From VXRD01 sp965232265 (GTDB lineage Bacteria; Latescibacterota; UBA2968), in assembly GCA_965232265.1 (NCBI GenBank), contig CBDDPH010000002.1:3100001-3164000 (forward strand): a DNA stretch of 64,000 nt. The letters run 5' to 3'. The notes beneath the pieces were generated by a model. It saw nothing but the letters and a program-made list of their open reading frames with translations. It did not search any database and had not been told where the DNA came from. This document shows, in pieces, positions 7,985-17,149 of this stretch. Position 1 is the first letter of the stretch. The number at the start of each line of letters is the position of its first letter. The position numbers were made by a program, and so were the translations under genes.

Positions 7985-10519
7985 ATGCGATCAATCATCA
8001 CCTTCACAAGTGTATTTCTATGGGCCTGTACTTGCTCTGCCAGTGATCCGGTGCAAACCCTAACCTATTGCGACAATTTATCCGGATGGTCCAACGGCTT
8101 ACAACTGTCTAAAGACGCGCCAGAGGGTCGCTTTGCCGTGGCTGCTACCCTGCCATCAGGACGAACGGGATTTTTTACATACAATTTTTTCAGCACAGGT
8201 CGGGACATTTCCAACAAACACAGCCTGAGCTTCTGGTGGAAAGCAGAAGGCAATGGCCTGCGGGACCTCAAAATCAAAATTCGCAACTATCCCTTGGTCG
8301 GCGGCATGGAAGCCGTATATACGATATGGGAAGGACAAACACCGCCCCAAGGCTGGCAACTTGCCGTAGTAGAACTGGCAAAACCCCAATACGATAACTG
8401 GGGCACAGAACCCGATTACAACAGGCGATACATCACATTCAGAACCGAAACCGATCAAAATTCAAATACGCGCCTGTTCATCGATCATATTGCAACCGTG
8501 GATCAGACCTTTTCCTGGCAAGTTGACGCGCCAGTATATGAAAAAGGCTCCATTGACCATCTCGATTTTGATGGCAACGGAGCCGTCGGTTTCACTGATT
8601 TTCTTCTTTTTGCCCAAAAATTTGGTGCAACGCAGACCAATTCAGAATACGATCCCCTCTACGACCTCGATTCTGACGGACAAGTCGGATTTGGCGACTT
8701 TCTCTCTTTCGCCTCTGGATTTGGGTCTGACGGCACGCAGTGGTACATACCCATCACATATCAAAATCACACCGCACAACCACTGAGCATCGAGATCGGC
8801 ACCGAAACCCAGACCCTGTTGACACAGACCATTCAACCGGGAACCACTCAAATTCGCGTGCCAATTCCTCGGGATATTCTCGCCTCACGCGACCCCACCA
8901 GTACACATCCCATCCCCATTTGGGCGCAAGTTACAGATTTTATCCAGACGCGGAGCAATTGGATATCTTATGTCCCCCAGATTGGTCCCGCACGCACCTG
9001 GACACAATTTGTAGCGGCCAAAGAGAATGGCACAGAACCCATTTTACCCGACTTTTCCTACGCGGGCTATCACTACTTTGACAAACCCATTCCCGATATC
9101 CAGGGCGACGTATTCGACGTCACAGCTTATGGCGCCATCCCCAACGATGGCCTCTCCGACCAGGCAGCTATCGCACGCACAATTGCCGCAGCCGAGCAAA
9201 ACAACGGCGGCATTGTCTTCTTTCCCCCGGGCGAATTTCTCGTCAACACCAACGCCGACAACAACCAGTCCATCTACATCCGCAACAGCAATATCATCCT
9301 CAGAGGCAGCGGCAGCCGAAGCGGAGGTACAATCATCCGGCAGGTGAACCACATGCCGCCACTCAATCCCGAACAACTGTGGACCTCGCCCTATATGTTC
9401 ATTTTTCAGCCCCGCAACACAAGCGATAGAACCCTGACGTCCATTGTGGAAAGTGCCGATCGAGAAACCTTCTACATCACAGTAGCCGACGCATCCAGAC
9501 TCGTTCCCGGTCACTGGATAACGCTCTATATGAACAGCACTTCGGCCATCGCAGAATTTCTCGCGCCGTACTCGGCAGAATCCATCTGGACGACCATGCT
9601 GACCAATGGTATCCAGGTGCGCGAAAAGCACAGCATTGCCGAAATACAGGGCAATCGAATTCGCCTCAACGAACCCCTGCACGCCGATGTCAACCACACG
9701 CATAACTGGACTGTGCGCGAATATCAGCACCTCGAGGAAATCGGCATTGAAGACATCAGCTTTCACGGCACCTGGCTGGATGATTTTGTCCACCACAAAG
9801 ACGCCATTCACGATGGTGGCTGGAGTTTGCTCCGCCTCACCCGATGCGTCAATTCCTGGATACGGCGCACATCCTTCATCAATTGCAATCGCGCCCTTCG
9901 CATCAGTTTGAGCTCTGCCGTATCTGTGTACCACGTCACACAGGCGGGAAACCTGGGCCATTCTTCTATTGCCAGCGATGGCGGTTATGGCGTATGGGTC
10001 GGGCTATCAGAAGACCTCGCGGGCCACTGGCATGGGCCAGGCACGAACAGTCGCTCTGCCGGAACCGTGTACTGGCGTTATGACATGCGTCCAGACCAAC
10101 GCATTGACGCCCATGGTGCTCAACCTTATGCCAGCCTGCTCGACCGCGTCAATGGCGGTATCCTGTATGGCAGCGGCGCGTCCCTCGCCAATTATCCCAA
10201 TCATCTCAAGCACTATGTGCTCTGGAATTTCAAACATCGAGGCATTTTGAGATACTACGATTTTTGGCGACCGGGCGACGCACGCGACCGATTTGTGCAG
10301 CCCATTATCGTTGGCTTATATGGCGACCCCGCCACGTTTAACGAGAACACCCTCCAGGTCATCGAATCCAATGGCAGCCCAGTCGAACCAGAATCGCTCT
10401 TCGAAGCCCAGCTCGAATCGCGCCTCCAAACCCTTCCCTCCTGGCTCAACGACCTCCGCACAGAATGGGAAACGTTTCGCAATACCCCACTTCCAGATTT
10501 TCCAGTGCCGAAATTTTAA
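7985..10519 (+). CDS. Secreted pectate-lyase-superfamily beta-helix protein with EF-hand/dockerin-like repeats
   Basis: This 844-residue protein has a signal peptide (1-20), then a beta-sandwich, carbohydrate-binding-like region (about 25-170). Two calcium-binding loops follow: DFDGNGAVGF at ~193 and DLDSDGQVGF at ~226, each with a DFL.FA helix, resembling a dockerin or thrombospondin-type EF repeat. From ~374 comes the pectate-lyase-superfamily opening FDVTAYGAIPNDG.SD with a right-handed beta helix. This fold is used by polysaccharide lyases, GH28 and epimerases; catalytic residues could not be assigned. AGGAG stands 7 nt before the ATG. It overlaps the converging glaH gene by 4 nt. The 330 bp between it and hsp20 hold the hsp20 promoter, and no clear promoter for this gene. 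Confidence 0.8.
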   Translation: MRSIITFTSVFLWACTCSASDPVQTLTYCDNLSGWSNGLQLSKDAPEGRFAVAATLPSGRTGFFTYNFFSTGRDISNKHSLSFWWKAEGNGLRDLKIKIRNYPLVGGMEAVYTIWEGQTPPQGWQLAVVELAKPQYDNWGTEPDYNRRYITFRTETDQNSNTRLFIDHIATVDQTFSWQVDAPVYEKGSIDHLDFDGNGAVGFTDFLLFAQKFGATQTNSEYDPLYDLDSDGQVGFGDFLSFASGFGSDGTQWYIPITYQNHTAQPLSIEIGTETQTLLTQTIQPGTTQIRVPIPRDILASRDPTSTHPIPIWAQVTDFIQTRSNWISYVPQIGPARTWTQFVAAKENGTEPILPDFSYAGYHYFDKPIPDIQGDVFDVTAYGAIPNDGLSDQAAIARTIAAAEQNNGGIVFFPPGEFLVNTNADNNQSIYIRNSNIILRGSGSRSGGTIIRQVNHMPPLNPEQLWTSPYMFIFQPRNTSDRTLTSIVESADRETFYITVADASRLVPGHWITLYMNSTSAIAEFLAPYSAESIWTTMLTNGIQVREKHSIAEIQGNRIRLNEPLHADVNHTHNWTVREYQHLEEIGIEDISFHGTWLDDFVHHKDAIHDGGWSLLRLTRCVNSWIRRTSFINCNRALRISLSSAVSVYHVTQAGNLGHSSIASDGGYGVWVGLSEDLAGHWHGPGTNSRSAGTVYWRYDMRPDQRIDAHGAQPYASLLDRVNGGILYGSGASLANYPNHLKHYVLWNFKHRGILRYYDFWRPGDARDRFVQPIIVGLYGDPATFNENTLQVIESNGSPVEPESLFEAQLESRLQTLPSWLNDLRTEWETFRNTPLPDFPVPKF

Positions 10520-11412
10520 GCGTTTTTTTTTCTAAAATACCCCCTCTGCCGCATCAACAAGCGATAGAGATCGAAATCCATCTCAAACGCCTCGCGTCCG
10601 TGCAGCCAGAAGTGGTTGTTGAGCACCACGAGATGATCGGGTGGCAAGTGCAGCGAGACCACCCCCTGCGACGCTTCCATCGAATCGGAAAGATCGCGCA
10701 GATATCGGCCCTGCTCAATGGTCTCGGGATAGACAAACTGATCGATAAAACACACACACGTTTTGCCGTCTTGTTCGTAGAACGTCGTTTTTTCAATCGC
10801 AACGGGATAATTCTTACTCGGCGGCGACTGATAGACCAGAGGCGAAGAGGCCAGCGGGTGGCTGGCAAAATGCGCTAACGCCTCCCAATCATCCAGATGC
10901 AACAGCCGCGAATCCCCGCCCAATGCACACCACTCTTCCATCTTCATCATCAAAATCCAGTCTGTGCGCTCGCGGACATACGTGCCATCGGTATGGAGCG
11001 TGAACAAACGATATGCCTGACGCAAATACGAATCGCTATTATCCGTATGCGTCACCTCAAAGCAAGCATAGTACTTTCCCGTCATATCGTCAAAATTGGG
11101 CACCCCGATCAAGTGCGAAACAGCCGTCCCAAAAGCAATGCGCTGATTCGTCGTCTCAAACCCACCCTCAACACCAAGGATAAAACCGCCGGTTGCGCGG
11201 TCTCTAACGATTGCATTGATATGCGCCGCAAAATCACCACCGACGATATTTTGAAGACAATCGGCGGCGATCAATCTCAAATACGGCACATAAGTCAATC
11301 GCTGTTCCGTAAGGTCTTCGCCCTCGCGCACAAATCTCGCCGCGGCACCGGCATCAATTGTGATGTGATACAACCGGTGATGGTCGGGATGTTGTTCAAC
11401 TGTATAGTTCAA
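10516..11412 (-). CDS. glaH: Glutarate 2-hydroxylase (GlaH/CsiD family)
   Basis: A 298-residue Fe(II)/2-oxoglutarate dioxygenase. The family converts glutarate to L-2-hydroxyglutarate, part of lysine breakdown through cadaverine/glutarate. Visible signatures are the iron ligands H140 and D142 in LFTLHTDGTYV, the DWILMMKMEE and GDSRLLHLDDWE blocks characteristic of CsiD, and the distal histidine in NNHFWLHGR (H271). The start is TTG, with GCGAGG 7 nt upstream. It is slightly shorter than the E. coli enzyme (~325). No partner genes lhgO, gabD, gabT or gabP are adjacent, so the pathway context is missing here. Confidence 0.85.
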   Translation of the reverse strand: MNYTVEQHPDHHRLYHITIDAGAAARFVREGEDLTEQRLTYVPYLRLIAADCLQNIVGGDFAAHINAIVRDRATGGFILGVEGGFETTNQRIAFGTAVSHLIGVPNFDDMTGKYYACFEVTHTDNSDSYLRQAYRLFTLHTDGTYVRERTDWILMMKMEEWCALGGDSRLLHLDDWEALAHFASHPLASSPLVYQSPPSKNYPVAIEKTTFYEQDGKTCVCFIDQFVYPETIEQGRYLRDLSDSMEASQGVVSLHLPPDHLVVLNNHFWLHGREAFEMDFDLYRLLMRQRGYFRKKNA

Positions 11413-11487
11413 TTTTTTTCCTCGCTTGAAAATCGGGGACGGTTTGAATTGCTATCGCAGCATCGCTTGAAACCCGCCCCTACATGC

Positions 11488-11524
11488 CTTTCATTTGTGT
11501 CCATCTGCGTCCATCTGCGGATAG
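11488..11524 (-). repeat. 10-nt periodic intergenic repeat at the sulfatase 3' end
   Basis: On the minus strand ATCCGCAGATGGACGCAGAT-type units begin within a few bases of the sulfatase stop codon, with 10-nt spacing. Same family and same relative orientation as at 363-398. Confidence 0.7.
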
Positions 11525-11525
11525 T

Positions 11526-12932
11526 TTATCCTCCCAAATCATACTTATTCATAAACGTCCGCATCGCCCGTGCCGGATGTCTTTGTTTGTACGCGCTAAA
11601 CACATCGGGAAAATCGCCAATCACAGTACGCGCCCGTTCCAATGCCTGCACAACGACCTCGCGGGGCGGGTCACTCAGGGGATTTTTCTCATCGGCATCC
11701 ACACTCAAATCGTAAACCGTGGCCTCGGGCGACCTGATCCCCACATCCATGTGTACGCTATATCGATCATCCCGCACATTCAAGTTCGTTGCCCAACCCG
11801 TTGTGATATAATCTCGAGCCGGTTCACACGCCCCCGTTGCACTTGCCCATGCATCTGCCCCATCCATATCTTCATAGTCAACGCCCAGCATATTGAGAAT
11901 CGTCGGCGTAATATCCTGATTCTGCGTCCAGATATCCGTTTGCTGCCCGCGCGGCCCACCCGGATGACGGACAATCCAGTTTATCTGCGTATTAAATGGA
12001 AACAGCGCGTTACCGCCCTTGCCAAACCGCCCCCTATCCATCAATTGCGTACCGTGATCGGATATGAACATCACCACCGTATCGTCCCGCAAATTCAATT
12101 GATCAATCGTTTCCAGCAAATGTCCAATCCAGCGATCCACAAACGTGACATAGCCCATATACAGCGCTTTTGTGCGCTCGATTTCCGCATCTGTCGCATC
12201 GCCAAGGGGCAAGACGCTATGATGGATATAATCCTTCACCGAGGGGTCTGAAAAATAAGCATCGGCATATTGCCTGGGCGGATCCCATAACTCGTGTGGA
12301 CTAAAGCTATCAATCCACAGGAAAAACGGCTTGTTGCCCCTGTTGTCCTCCACCCATTGCGATGCCTCGCGGAACACTTGAGCAGCGAGATAATTCTCTT
12401 CGCCCTCCTGCCGATCCAGCATATTGAGCAAATACTGAACAATCACCGCATGTTTCCTGGGATCTGCGTCCCCATCCCGCACATGCGCTGCCAGATCGAT
12501 ACGCGACATCGGCCCTGTGCGATATCCATCTTGTTCCTGCCCGCGAATAAACCGCCACGACAAAAACCCGCGCGTGAAATTCTGCGTCGGCTTAAACATG
12601 TGATAGGTATCCGCGACCAGGCCCGTAACAAAACCCGCATCGTGCAGGCGTTCCGCGAGCGTATCCTGATCTGGTGGAATCGGATGCCAGCCAGAGCCTG
12701 CTGGCTGAAGCCCTTCATTTGGCGTATCAAACCGCCAGGGAAAAGACGGAATACCCGTAAACACACACCGACGAAACGGAATCGTCGGCAACCCCTCTGC
12801 AAAACAGCGATTAAAAATCAGGCCATCAGAAGCCAACTGATCCAAATGAGGGGTTTTCACATGGCTCAACTTTTTGCCCGCTCCGACAATATCTGCGCGA
12901 AACGTGTCGCAACAAATTATGACCATATTCAT
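11526..12932 (-). CDS. Sulfatase / alkaline-phosphatase-superfamily hydrolase with Thr nucleophile
   Basis: The 468-residue protein carries the sulfatase fold: N-terminal metal Asp in IICCDTFRAD, the active-site helix ending FTG, and the C-terminal metal site ISDHGTQ with a following GK. At the position of the sulfatase C/S-x-P-x-R signature it has T50-I-P-F-R, so no Cys or Ser is available to become formylglycine. In the alkaline-phosphatase superfamily a Thr nucleophile is used by phosphodiesterases and phosphate-transferring members, so a phosphoester substrate is as likely as a sulfate ester. No signal peptide is seen, so it is cytoplasmic. AAGGAG lies 6 nt before the ATG. Confidence 0.85.
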   Translation of the reverse strand: MNMVIICCDTFRADIVGAGKKLSHVKTPHLDQLASDGLIFNRCFAEGLPTIPFRRCVFTGIPSFPWRFDTPNEGLQPAGSGWHPIPPDQDTLAERLHDAGFVTGLVADTYHMFKPTQNFTRGFLSWRFIRGQEQDGYRTGPMSRIDLAAHVRDGDADPRKHAVIVQYLLNMLDRQEGEENYLAAQVFREASQWVEDNRGNKPFFLWIDSFSPHELWDPPRQYADAYFSDPSVKDYIHHSVLPLGDATDAEIERTKALYMGYVTFVDRWIGHLLETIDQLNLRDDTVVMFISDHGTQLMDRGRFGKGGNALFPFNTQINWIVRHPGGPRGQQTDIWTQNQDITPTILNMLGVDYEDMDGADAWASATGACEPARDYITTGWATNLNVRDDRYSVHMDVGIRSPEATVYDLSVDADEKNPLSDPPREVVVQALERARTVIGDFPDVFSAYKQRHPARAMRTFMNKYDLGG

Positions 12933-12954
12933 AAAATTCTCCTTGTGTAATTCA

Positions 12955-13120
12955 AACAGGGATTGGTCTGACCTCTCCCCCGGCTTCTCCCCGAAACGGG
13001 AGACATAATTCCCAATCTCAAAAATGAGAGCAGATCAACTTTTCCCCCTTCCTTTTAGGATGGGGCTGGGGGTAGGTCATGATAATCTGAGAGTGCCCGC
13101 CTGTCAATATCAGCGGCATA
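12955..13120. repeat. Gene-free stretch with C-rich palindromic repeat
   Basis: Between the sulfatase and the riboswitch lies a stretch with no credible gene. It contains TCTCCC-CGAAAC-GGGAGA and a CCCCCTTCC...GGATGGGGCTGGGGG pattern. A related C-rich element (CTCCCCCTTTCC...GAGAGGGGG) recurs at about 32990-33035. These look like copies of one dispersed intergenic family. Confidence 0.45.
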
Positions 13121-13171
13121 TTTCATTTTCGGGTTGACAAAAAATCAAGAATATGTGAAGTTCCTGCCCAC

Positions 13172-13346
13172 CAAGAGTAGAGGCGCGTCCCGTCATCAGT
13201 AATCTGGCACACGAAAGCGGATCTATAAGCCAGATAAAAGGGTCGGGATGCCGAAGCCAAAAGCCTTTCCGCAGGGCTTATGGCTGGGTCAACAGATAAC
13301 ATCTGCTGAACTGTCACGGGAAATAATTCCGTGGGGTGCTCTCTTG
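13172..13346 (+). promoter_or_regulatory. Lysine riboswitch (L box) aptamer upstream of asd
   Basis: Conserved L-box blocks appear in order: AGAGGCGCG (13180-13188), AGTAA (13198-13202), GGGATGCCGAAGCC (13245-13258), GGCTGGG (13282-13288) and ACTGTC (13310-13315). The closing helix P1 forms between CAAGAG (13172-13177) and CTCTTG (13341-13346). A P2 helix ATCTGGC/GCCAGAT (13202-13208 with 13229-13235) also forms. This is the lysine aptamer architecture. The downstream gene makes aspartate semialdehyde, a lysine precursor, so feedback by lysine fits. Confidence 0.9.
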
Positions 13347-13367
13347 TAGGCTGTTCCTGCTATCATG

Positions 13368-13407
13368 CAGTCGGCGTGCTTCTACTCTGGCAACCGACTG
13401 TTTTTTT
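13368..13407 (+). terminator. Riboswitch-controlled intrinsic terminator
   Basis: CAGTCGG (13368-13374) pairs with CCGACTG (13394-13400), followed directly by seven T. It lies between the lysine aptamer and asd, so it is the likely expression platform. The loop holds TCTACTCT (13381-13388), complementary to AGAGTAGA in the 5' strand of the aptamer base (13174-13181), which may act in antitermination. Confidence 0.8.
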
Positions 13408-13434
13408 ATTTTAATCCGCAGAAAGGAAAAACCG

Positions 13435-14520
13435 ATGTCCAAGCTCAAAGTTGGGGTTCTCGGCGCAACCGGCATGGTCGGGCAACGCTTTGTCACCCTG
13501 CTCGCCGATCATCCCTGGTATGAAGTCACCGCCGTTGCAGCCAGCCCGCGCTCTGCGGGGAAAACCTATCGAGAAGCTGTGAAAGGCCGATGGGCGCAAT
13601 GCGATCTACCCATTCCCGCGACCGTATCCGAACTCGTCGTGCAGGACGTGCGCGGAATTGACGCAATCGCATCACAAGTCGATTTCGTCTGCTGCGCGCT
13701 CGACATGGAAAAAGAGGACATTTACAAACTCGAAGAAGCTTATGCAAAAGCCGAAACGCCGGTGATCTCCAATAATTCGGCGCACCGCTGGACCCCAGAC
13801 GTGCCCATTCTTATGCCAGAAATCAATCCAGAGCACGCCGAAATCATTCCGGAGCAGCGCAAACGCCTAAGTGCCCAACGCGGTTTTATTGCCGTAAAAC
13901 CCAACTGCTCCATTCAGCCTTATGTACCGGCTTTTCACGCATTGTCAGAATTTGGGCCTTCTACCGCCTCTATATGCACTTATCAGGCCATTTCCGGTGC
14001 GGGTAAAACCTTTGAAACATGGCCAGAAATGATAGACAATATCATCCCCTATATCGGTGGTGAAGAAGACAAAAGCGAAAACGAGCCCCACAAAATCTGG
14101 GGCAAAATCGTCAAAGATGAAATTGTGCCCAGCCGCAGTCCGATCATTTCAGCCCAATGCGTTCGGGTTCCCGTCACAGATGGACACATGGCAGCCGTAT
14201 CTGTATCCTTTGACAAAAAACCCACGGCAGAGGACATCCTCTCCCGCTGGCAAGACTTTGAGGGCGACCACAGAGCTACAGCACTGCCCTCCTCGCCCAA
14301 AACATTTCTCGCGTACATCGAAGGCGATGACCGCCCACAGACGCGCACAGACCGCGATGCGGAAAATGGCATGGGCATTACACTTGGCCGCCTCCGCGAA
14401 GACAATATCTTCGATTACAAATTCATCGCCCTCAGTCACAATACCGTACGCGGAGCCGCAGGCGGCGCTGTCCTGATGGCCGAACTCCTGACCCGAGAAG
14501 GGTATATCCAAGAGAAATAA
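13435..14520 (+). CDS. asd: Aspartate-semialdehyde dehydrogenase
   Basis: The 361-residue enzyme reduces aspartyl phosphate to aspartate semialdehyde, the branch point to lysine/diaminopimelate, threonine and methionine. The NADP-binding start VGVLGATGMVGQRF is clear, and the catalytic cysteine lies in KPNCSIQ. Length and the GTG..GGR-free layout fit the archaeal/fungal-type ASADH branch. The ATG at 13435 is preferred because GAAAGG lies just upstream; an open frame extends 33 codons further, but that part is the riboswitch terminator. It is the only gene in its unit and is controlled by the lysine riboswitch. Confidence 0.93.
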   Translation: MSKLKVGVLGATGMVGQRFVTLLADHPWYEVTAVAASPRSAGKTYREAVKGRWAQCDLPIPATVSELVVQDVRGIDAIASQVDFVCCALDMEKEDIYKLEEAYAKAETPVISNNSAHRWTPDVPILMPEINPEHAEIIPEQRKRLSAQRGFIAVKPNCSIQPYVPAFHALSEFGPSTASICTYQAISGAGKTFETWPEMIDNIIPYIGGEEDKSENEPHKIWGKIVKDEIVPSRSPIISAQCVRVPVTDGHMAAVSVSFDKKPTAEDILSRWQDFEGDHRATALPSSPKTFLAYIEGDDRPQTRTDRDAENGMGITLGRLREDNIFDYKFIALSHNTVRGAAGGAVLMAELLTREGYIQEK

Positions 14521-14536
14521 TGCGACAGATTCAACG

Positions 14537-14603
14537 CGCCTTGCGTTCATCTGCGGATGCTTTTGCCTTTCTTCGTGCCCTTCGTGGATCATCTACGGAT
14601 ACT
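14537..14603. repeat. Intergenic repeat between convergent genes
   Basis: TTCATCTGCGGAT (about 14545-14557) and a variant ATCTACGGATAC (about 14589-14600) flank a CTTCGTGCCCTTCGTGG segment. It occupies the whole gap between the asd stop and the 2-hydroxyacid dehydrogenase stop. Confidence 0.6.
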
Positions 14604-14604
14604 T

Positions 14605-15573
14605 TTAAGTCACCGCATTTTGTGTCCGTCCCTCCAAAAATGCGATCACATTTTCCACCGCGCCGCTATTGAGCAGATCGACACCTTCTGGCGTCATGTC
14701 TGCACAATGCGGCGTAAGCACCACCTGTTCACACCCAAAGAGGGGATAATCCGGCGGTGTCGGTTCTTCCTCGTACACATCGATACCCGCTCCGCCGATA
14801 TGCCCACTGTTTAACGCATTGACAAGAGCGTCCGTATCAACCACTGCGCCGCGTGCCCCATTTAGCAAAAGCGCACCCGGTTTCATCCTCTCAAGCTCGG
14901 CCTCGCCGATCATTTCCCTGGTATCATCTGTCAACGCCACGTGCAAACTGACGACATCAGAAGTTTCGAGCAGTGTATCTAACGCCACAAAACGCACGCC
15001 GAGTTTTTCCGCCCGTTCAGATGACGGATGAAATGTCCACGCAATCACCTCCATCCCAATCGCTCGGGCAAGTCGCGCCATTTCAGCACCGATATTGCCC
15101 GCGCCAATAATCCCCAGCGTCTTGCCTTGAAGCATCACATTATCCCGCCGGGGCCAGCCTCCCTTTTTCATTTCTGCGGTCAGATATGCAGCGCGTTTTG
15201 CAACGGCAAACATCAGCCCAAACATGTGCTCTGCCACAACCGGTGCAGTTCTTCCCGGCTGGTTGCATATCACAATCCCACGTCTTTTTGCCGCTTCCAG
15301 ATCGAACATATCTGTGCCAATAGAACACGTCGCGATCATTTTCAATTTTGGCAATTGGCTAAACTCTTGCTCGCCCCACGTCACAGCACCGCGCGTGTTC
15401 ATAATCACATCGGCGTTCCTTACCCGTTCGATCTTTTCTTTTCCTGACACGGGCCGCGTATCGTAAAGCGTCACATTGCCATAACTTGCCAATCGCTCGA
15501 GATGAGGTGATCCCGCAATCTGCACCGGCTCATCGCCCGGCACCACAATTTGCACATAATCCTCCACTGCCAT
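14605..15573 (-). CDS. D-isomer-specific 2-hydroxyacid dehydrogenase
   Basis: The 322-residue protein has the two-lobed fold of the family. The NAD-binding motif is GIIGAGNIGAEMA. The catalytic Arg is in NGARGAVVD, the Glu in the EEEPTPPDYPL region, and the proton-donating His in LTPHCADMT. It interconverts a 2-hydroxy acid and a 2-oxo acid with NAD(P)H; the substrate (phosphoglycerate, glyoxylate, hydroxypyruvate or other) cannot be set. The start at 15573 has AAAGGAG 5 nt upstream; an in-frame start 12 codons earlier does not. It converges with asd. Confidence 0.9.
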   Translation of the reverse strand: MAVEDYVQIVVPGDEPVQIAGSPHLERLASYGNVTLYDTRPVSGKEKIERVRNADVIMNTRGAVTWGEQEFSQLPKLKMIATCSIGTDMFDLEAAKRRGIVICNQPGRTAPVVAEHMFGLMFAVAKRAAYLTAEMKKGGWPRRDNVMLQGKTLGIIGAGNIGAEMARLARAIGMEVIAWTFHPSSERAEKLGVRFVALDTLLETSDVVSLHVALTDDTREMIGEAELERMKPGALLLNGARGAVVDTDALVNALNSGHIGGAGIDVYEEEPTPPDYPLFGCEQVVLTPHCADMTPEGVDLLNSGAVENVIAFLEGRTQNAVT

Positions 15574-15672
15574 AGTGACTCCTTTCAGAAACATTGCTTC
15601 CCCAAACATCCTTTGGTATATTCATAGCTTTCTAAGACATATCATGCAAACCATTTCGCCCAAGGAGTGCCA

Positions 15673-17145
15673 ATGCCTCTGGCAAAATACCAGCGCATCG
15701 GACATCACAAAACCGTCGAATCATTCAAAGCACATATCAACAGCCTGGGGATTGACCTTCCCTGCGATGACGAAATTCTCAAAGCACCAGAATCTCCACT
15801 TGCCCAAACAAACGAGTGTCAGGACTTTCGCATTGGCAATCGCTTTTGCATCCACCCTATGGAGGGCTGGGACGGCGAAATTGATGGCAATCCCTCGGAA
15901 TATACCCTCCGGCGATGGCACAACTTTGGCCTGAGTGGCGCAAAATTGATATGGGGCGGAGAAGCCGTTGCCGTGCGCCATGAAGGACGCGCAAATCCCA
16001 ACCAACTCTTTGCAGCCGAACATACCAAAGCTGGCCTAGGCAAACTCCGCGAAGAACTCCTATCGGCACACCGCACACACATCGGCGACACCGATGACCT
16101 GCTCGTTGGTCTTCAACTGACCCACTCAGGCCGTTTTTGCAGACCCAATGACAAAATCAAACTCGAACCCCGCATTGTGTATCGCCATCCGATTCTCGAC
16201 CGCAAATTTGGTATTGACTCGGACGACCCCGTGCTGTCCGATAGCGAAATCAAAAGCCTGATTGACGACTATCTCAGTGCCGCACGCATGGCGTATAATC
16301 TCGGCTATCAATTTGTCGATGTCAAACACTGCCACGGTTATATCGGCCACGAATTTTTGAGTGCTTTTACCCGACCAGGGCCTTATGGCGGCTCATTTGA
16401 AAACCGAACCCGTTTTCTTCGCGAAATCGTCGCGGGCATTCGCGCCGATTGTCCCGGTCTCAAAATAGGTGTGCGCCTCAGCGCATTTGACTTTGTACCT
16501 TTTTATCCCGACCCCGAACTATCCGAAGGCAAAAAACTCGGGCCTGGCATTCCCGAAGATTTTTCCGAATGCTTGCCCTATAAATATGGCTTTGGCATCG
16601 ATGCAAACAATCCCATCGCCGCAAATATCGCCGAAACCTGTCGCTTCCTCGCATTGTTGCGCGAACTCGATATTGTGCTCGTCAATCTCTCAGCCGGCAG
16701 TCCCTACTACAACCCCCACATTCAGCGACCAGCTTATTTTCCTCCCTCCGATGGCTATCAACCCCCCGAAGACCCACTCGTAGGTGTTGCTCGTCAAGTT
16801 GATATTACGGCACAAATTAAAAAACAATTTTCCGATTTGCTCATCGTCGGTACGGCTTATTCCTACCTCCAGGAATTTCTGCCTCACGTTGCTCAAACGC
16901 TCGTGCGCGATGGCAAGGTAGATTTTATCGGTCTAGGACGCATGGTACTATCCTATCCCGACTTGCCCGTAGATGTACTTCAAAAGGGAGAAACGTCCAA
17001 ACGCAAACTCTGTCGAACCTTCAGCGACTGCACAACAGCCCCCCGAAATGGCATGATATCGGGCTGCTTTCCGCTGGATACATACTACAAAAAATCCCCT
17101 GAAGGCACTGCCCTCAGGGAACTCAAAAAATCGATTCAATTGTGA
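15673..17145 (+). CDS. NADH:flavin oxidoreductase, Old Yellow Enzyme family
   Basis: This 490-residue protein holds an FMN-binding TIM barrel: IHPMEGWDG, then QLTHSGRF with the active-site His, then the RPGPYGGSFENRTRF signature. The C-terminus carries a cysteine series (CRTFSDC...GC) like the 4Fe-4S site of 2,4-dienoyl-CoA reductase-type enzymes, but the chain ends there, without the FAD/NAD-binding domain those enzymes have. It probably reduces an activated C=C bond; the electron donor is uncertain. AAGGAG precedes the ATG by 5 nt; an in-frame GTG two codons earlier overlaps that site and is less likely. Confidence 0.85.
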   Translation: MPLAKYQRIGHHKTVESFKAHINSLGIDLPCDDEILKAPESPLAQTNECQDFRIGNRFCIHPMEGWDGEIDGNPSEYTLRRWHNFGLSGAKLIWGGEAVAVRHEGRANPNQLFAAEHTKAGLGKLREELLSAHRTHIGDTDDLLVGLQLTHSGRFCRPNDKIKLEPRIVYRHPILDRKFGIDSDDPVLSDSEIKSLIDDYLSAARMAYNLGYQFVDVKHCHGYIGHEFLSAFTRPGPYGGSFENRTRFLREIVAGIRADCPGLKIGVRLSAFDFVPFYPDPELSEGKKLGPGIPEDFSECLPYKYGFGIDANNPIAANIAETCRFLALLRELDIVLVNLSAGSPYYNPHIQRPAYFPPSDGYQPPEDPLVGVARQVDITAQIKKQFSDLLIVGTAYSYLQEFLPHVAQTLVRDGKVDFIGLGRMVLSYPDLPVDVLQKGETSKRKLCRTFSDCTTAPRNGMISGCFPLDTYYKKSPEGTALRELKKSIQL

Positions 17146-17149
17146 TACT

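Noticed and set aside
9044..9961. 305-codon minus-strand frame inside the beta-helix gene
   Set aside because: No family match and fully inside a well-supported gene on the other strand.
13123..13317. 64-codon minus-strand reading frame
   Set aside because: It lies on the opposite strand of the lysine riboswitch, whose conserved blocks explain the sequence.
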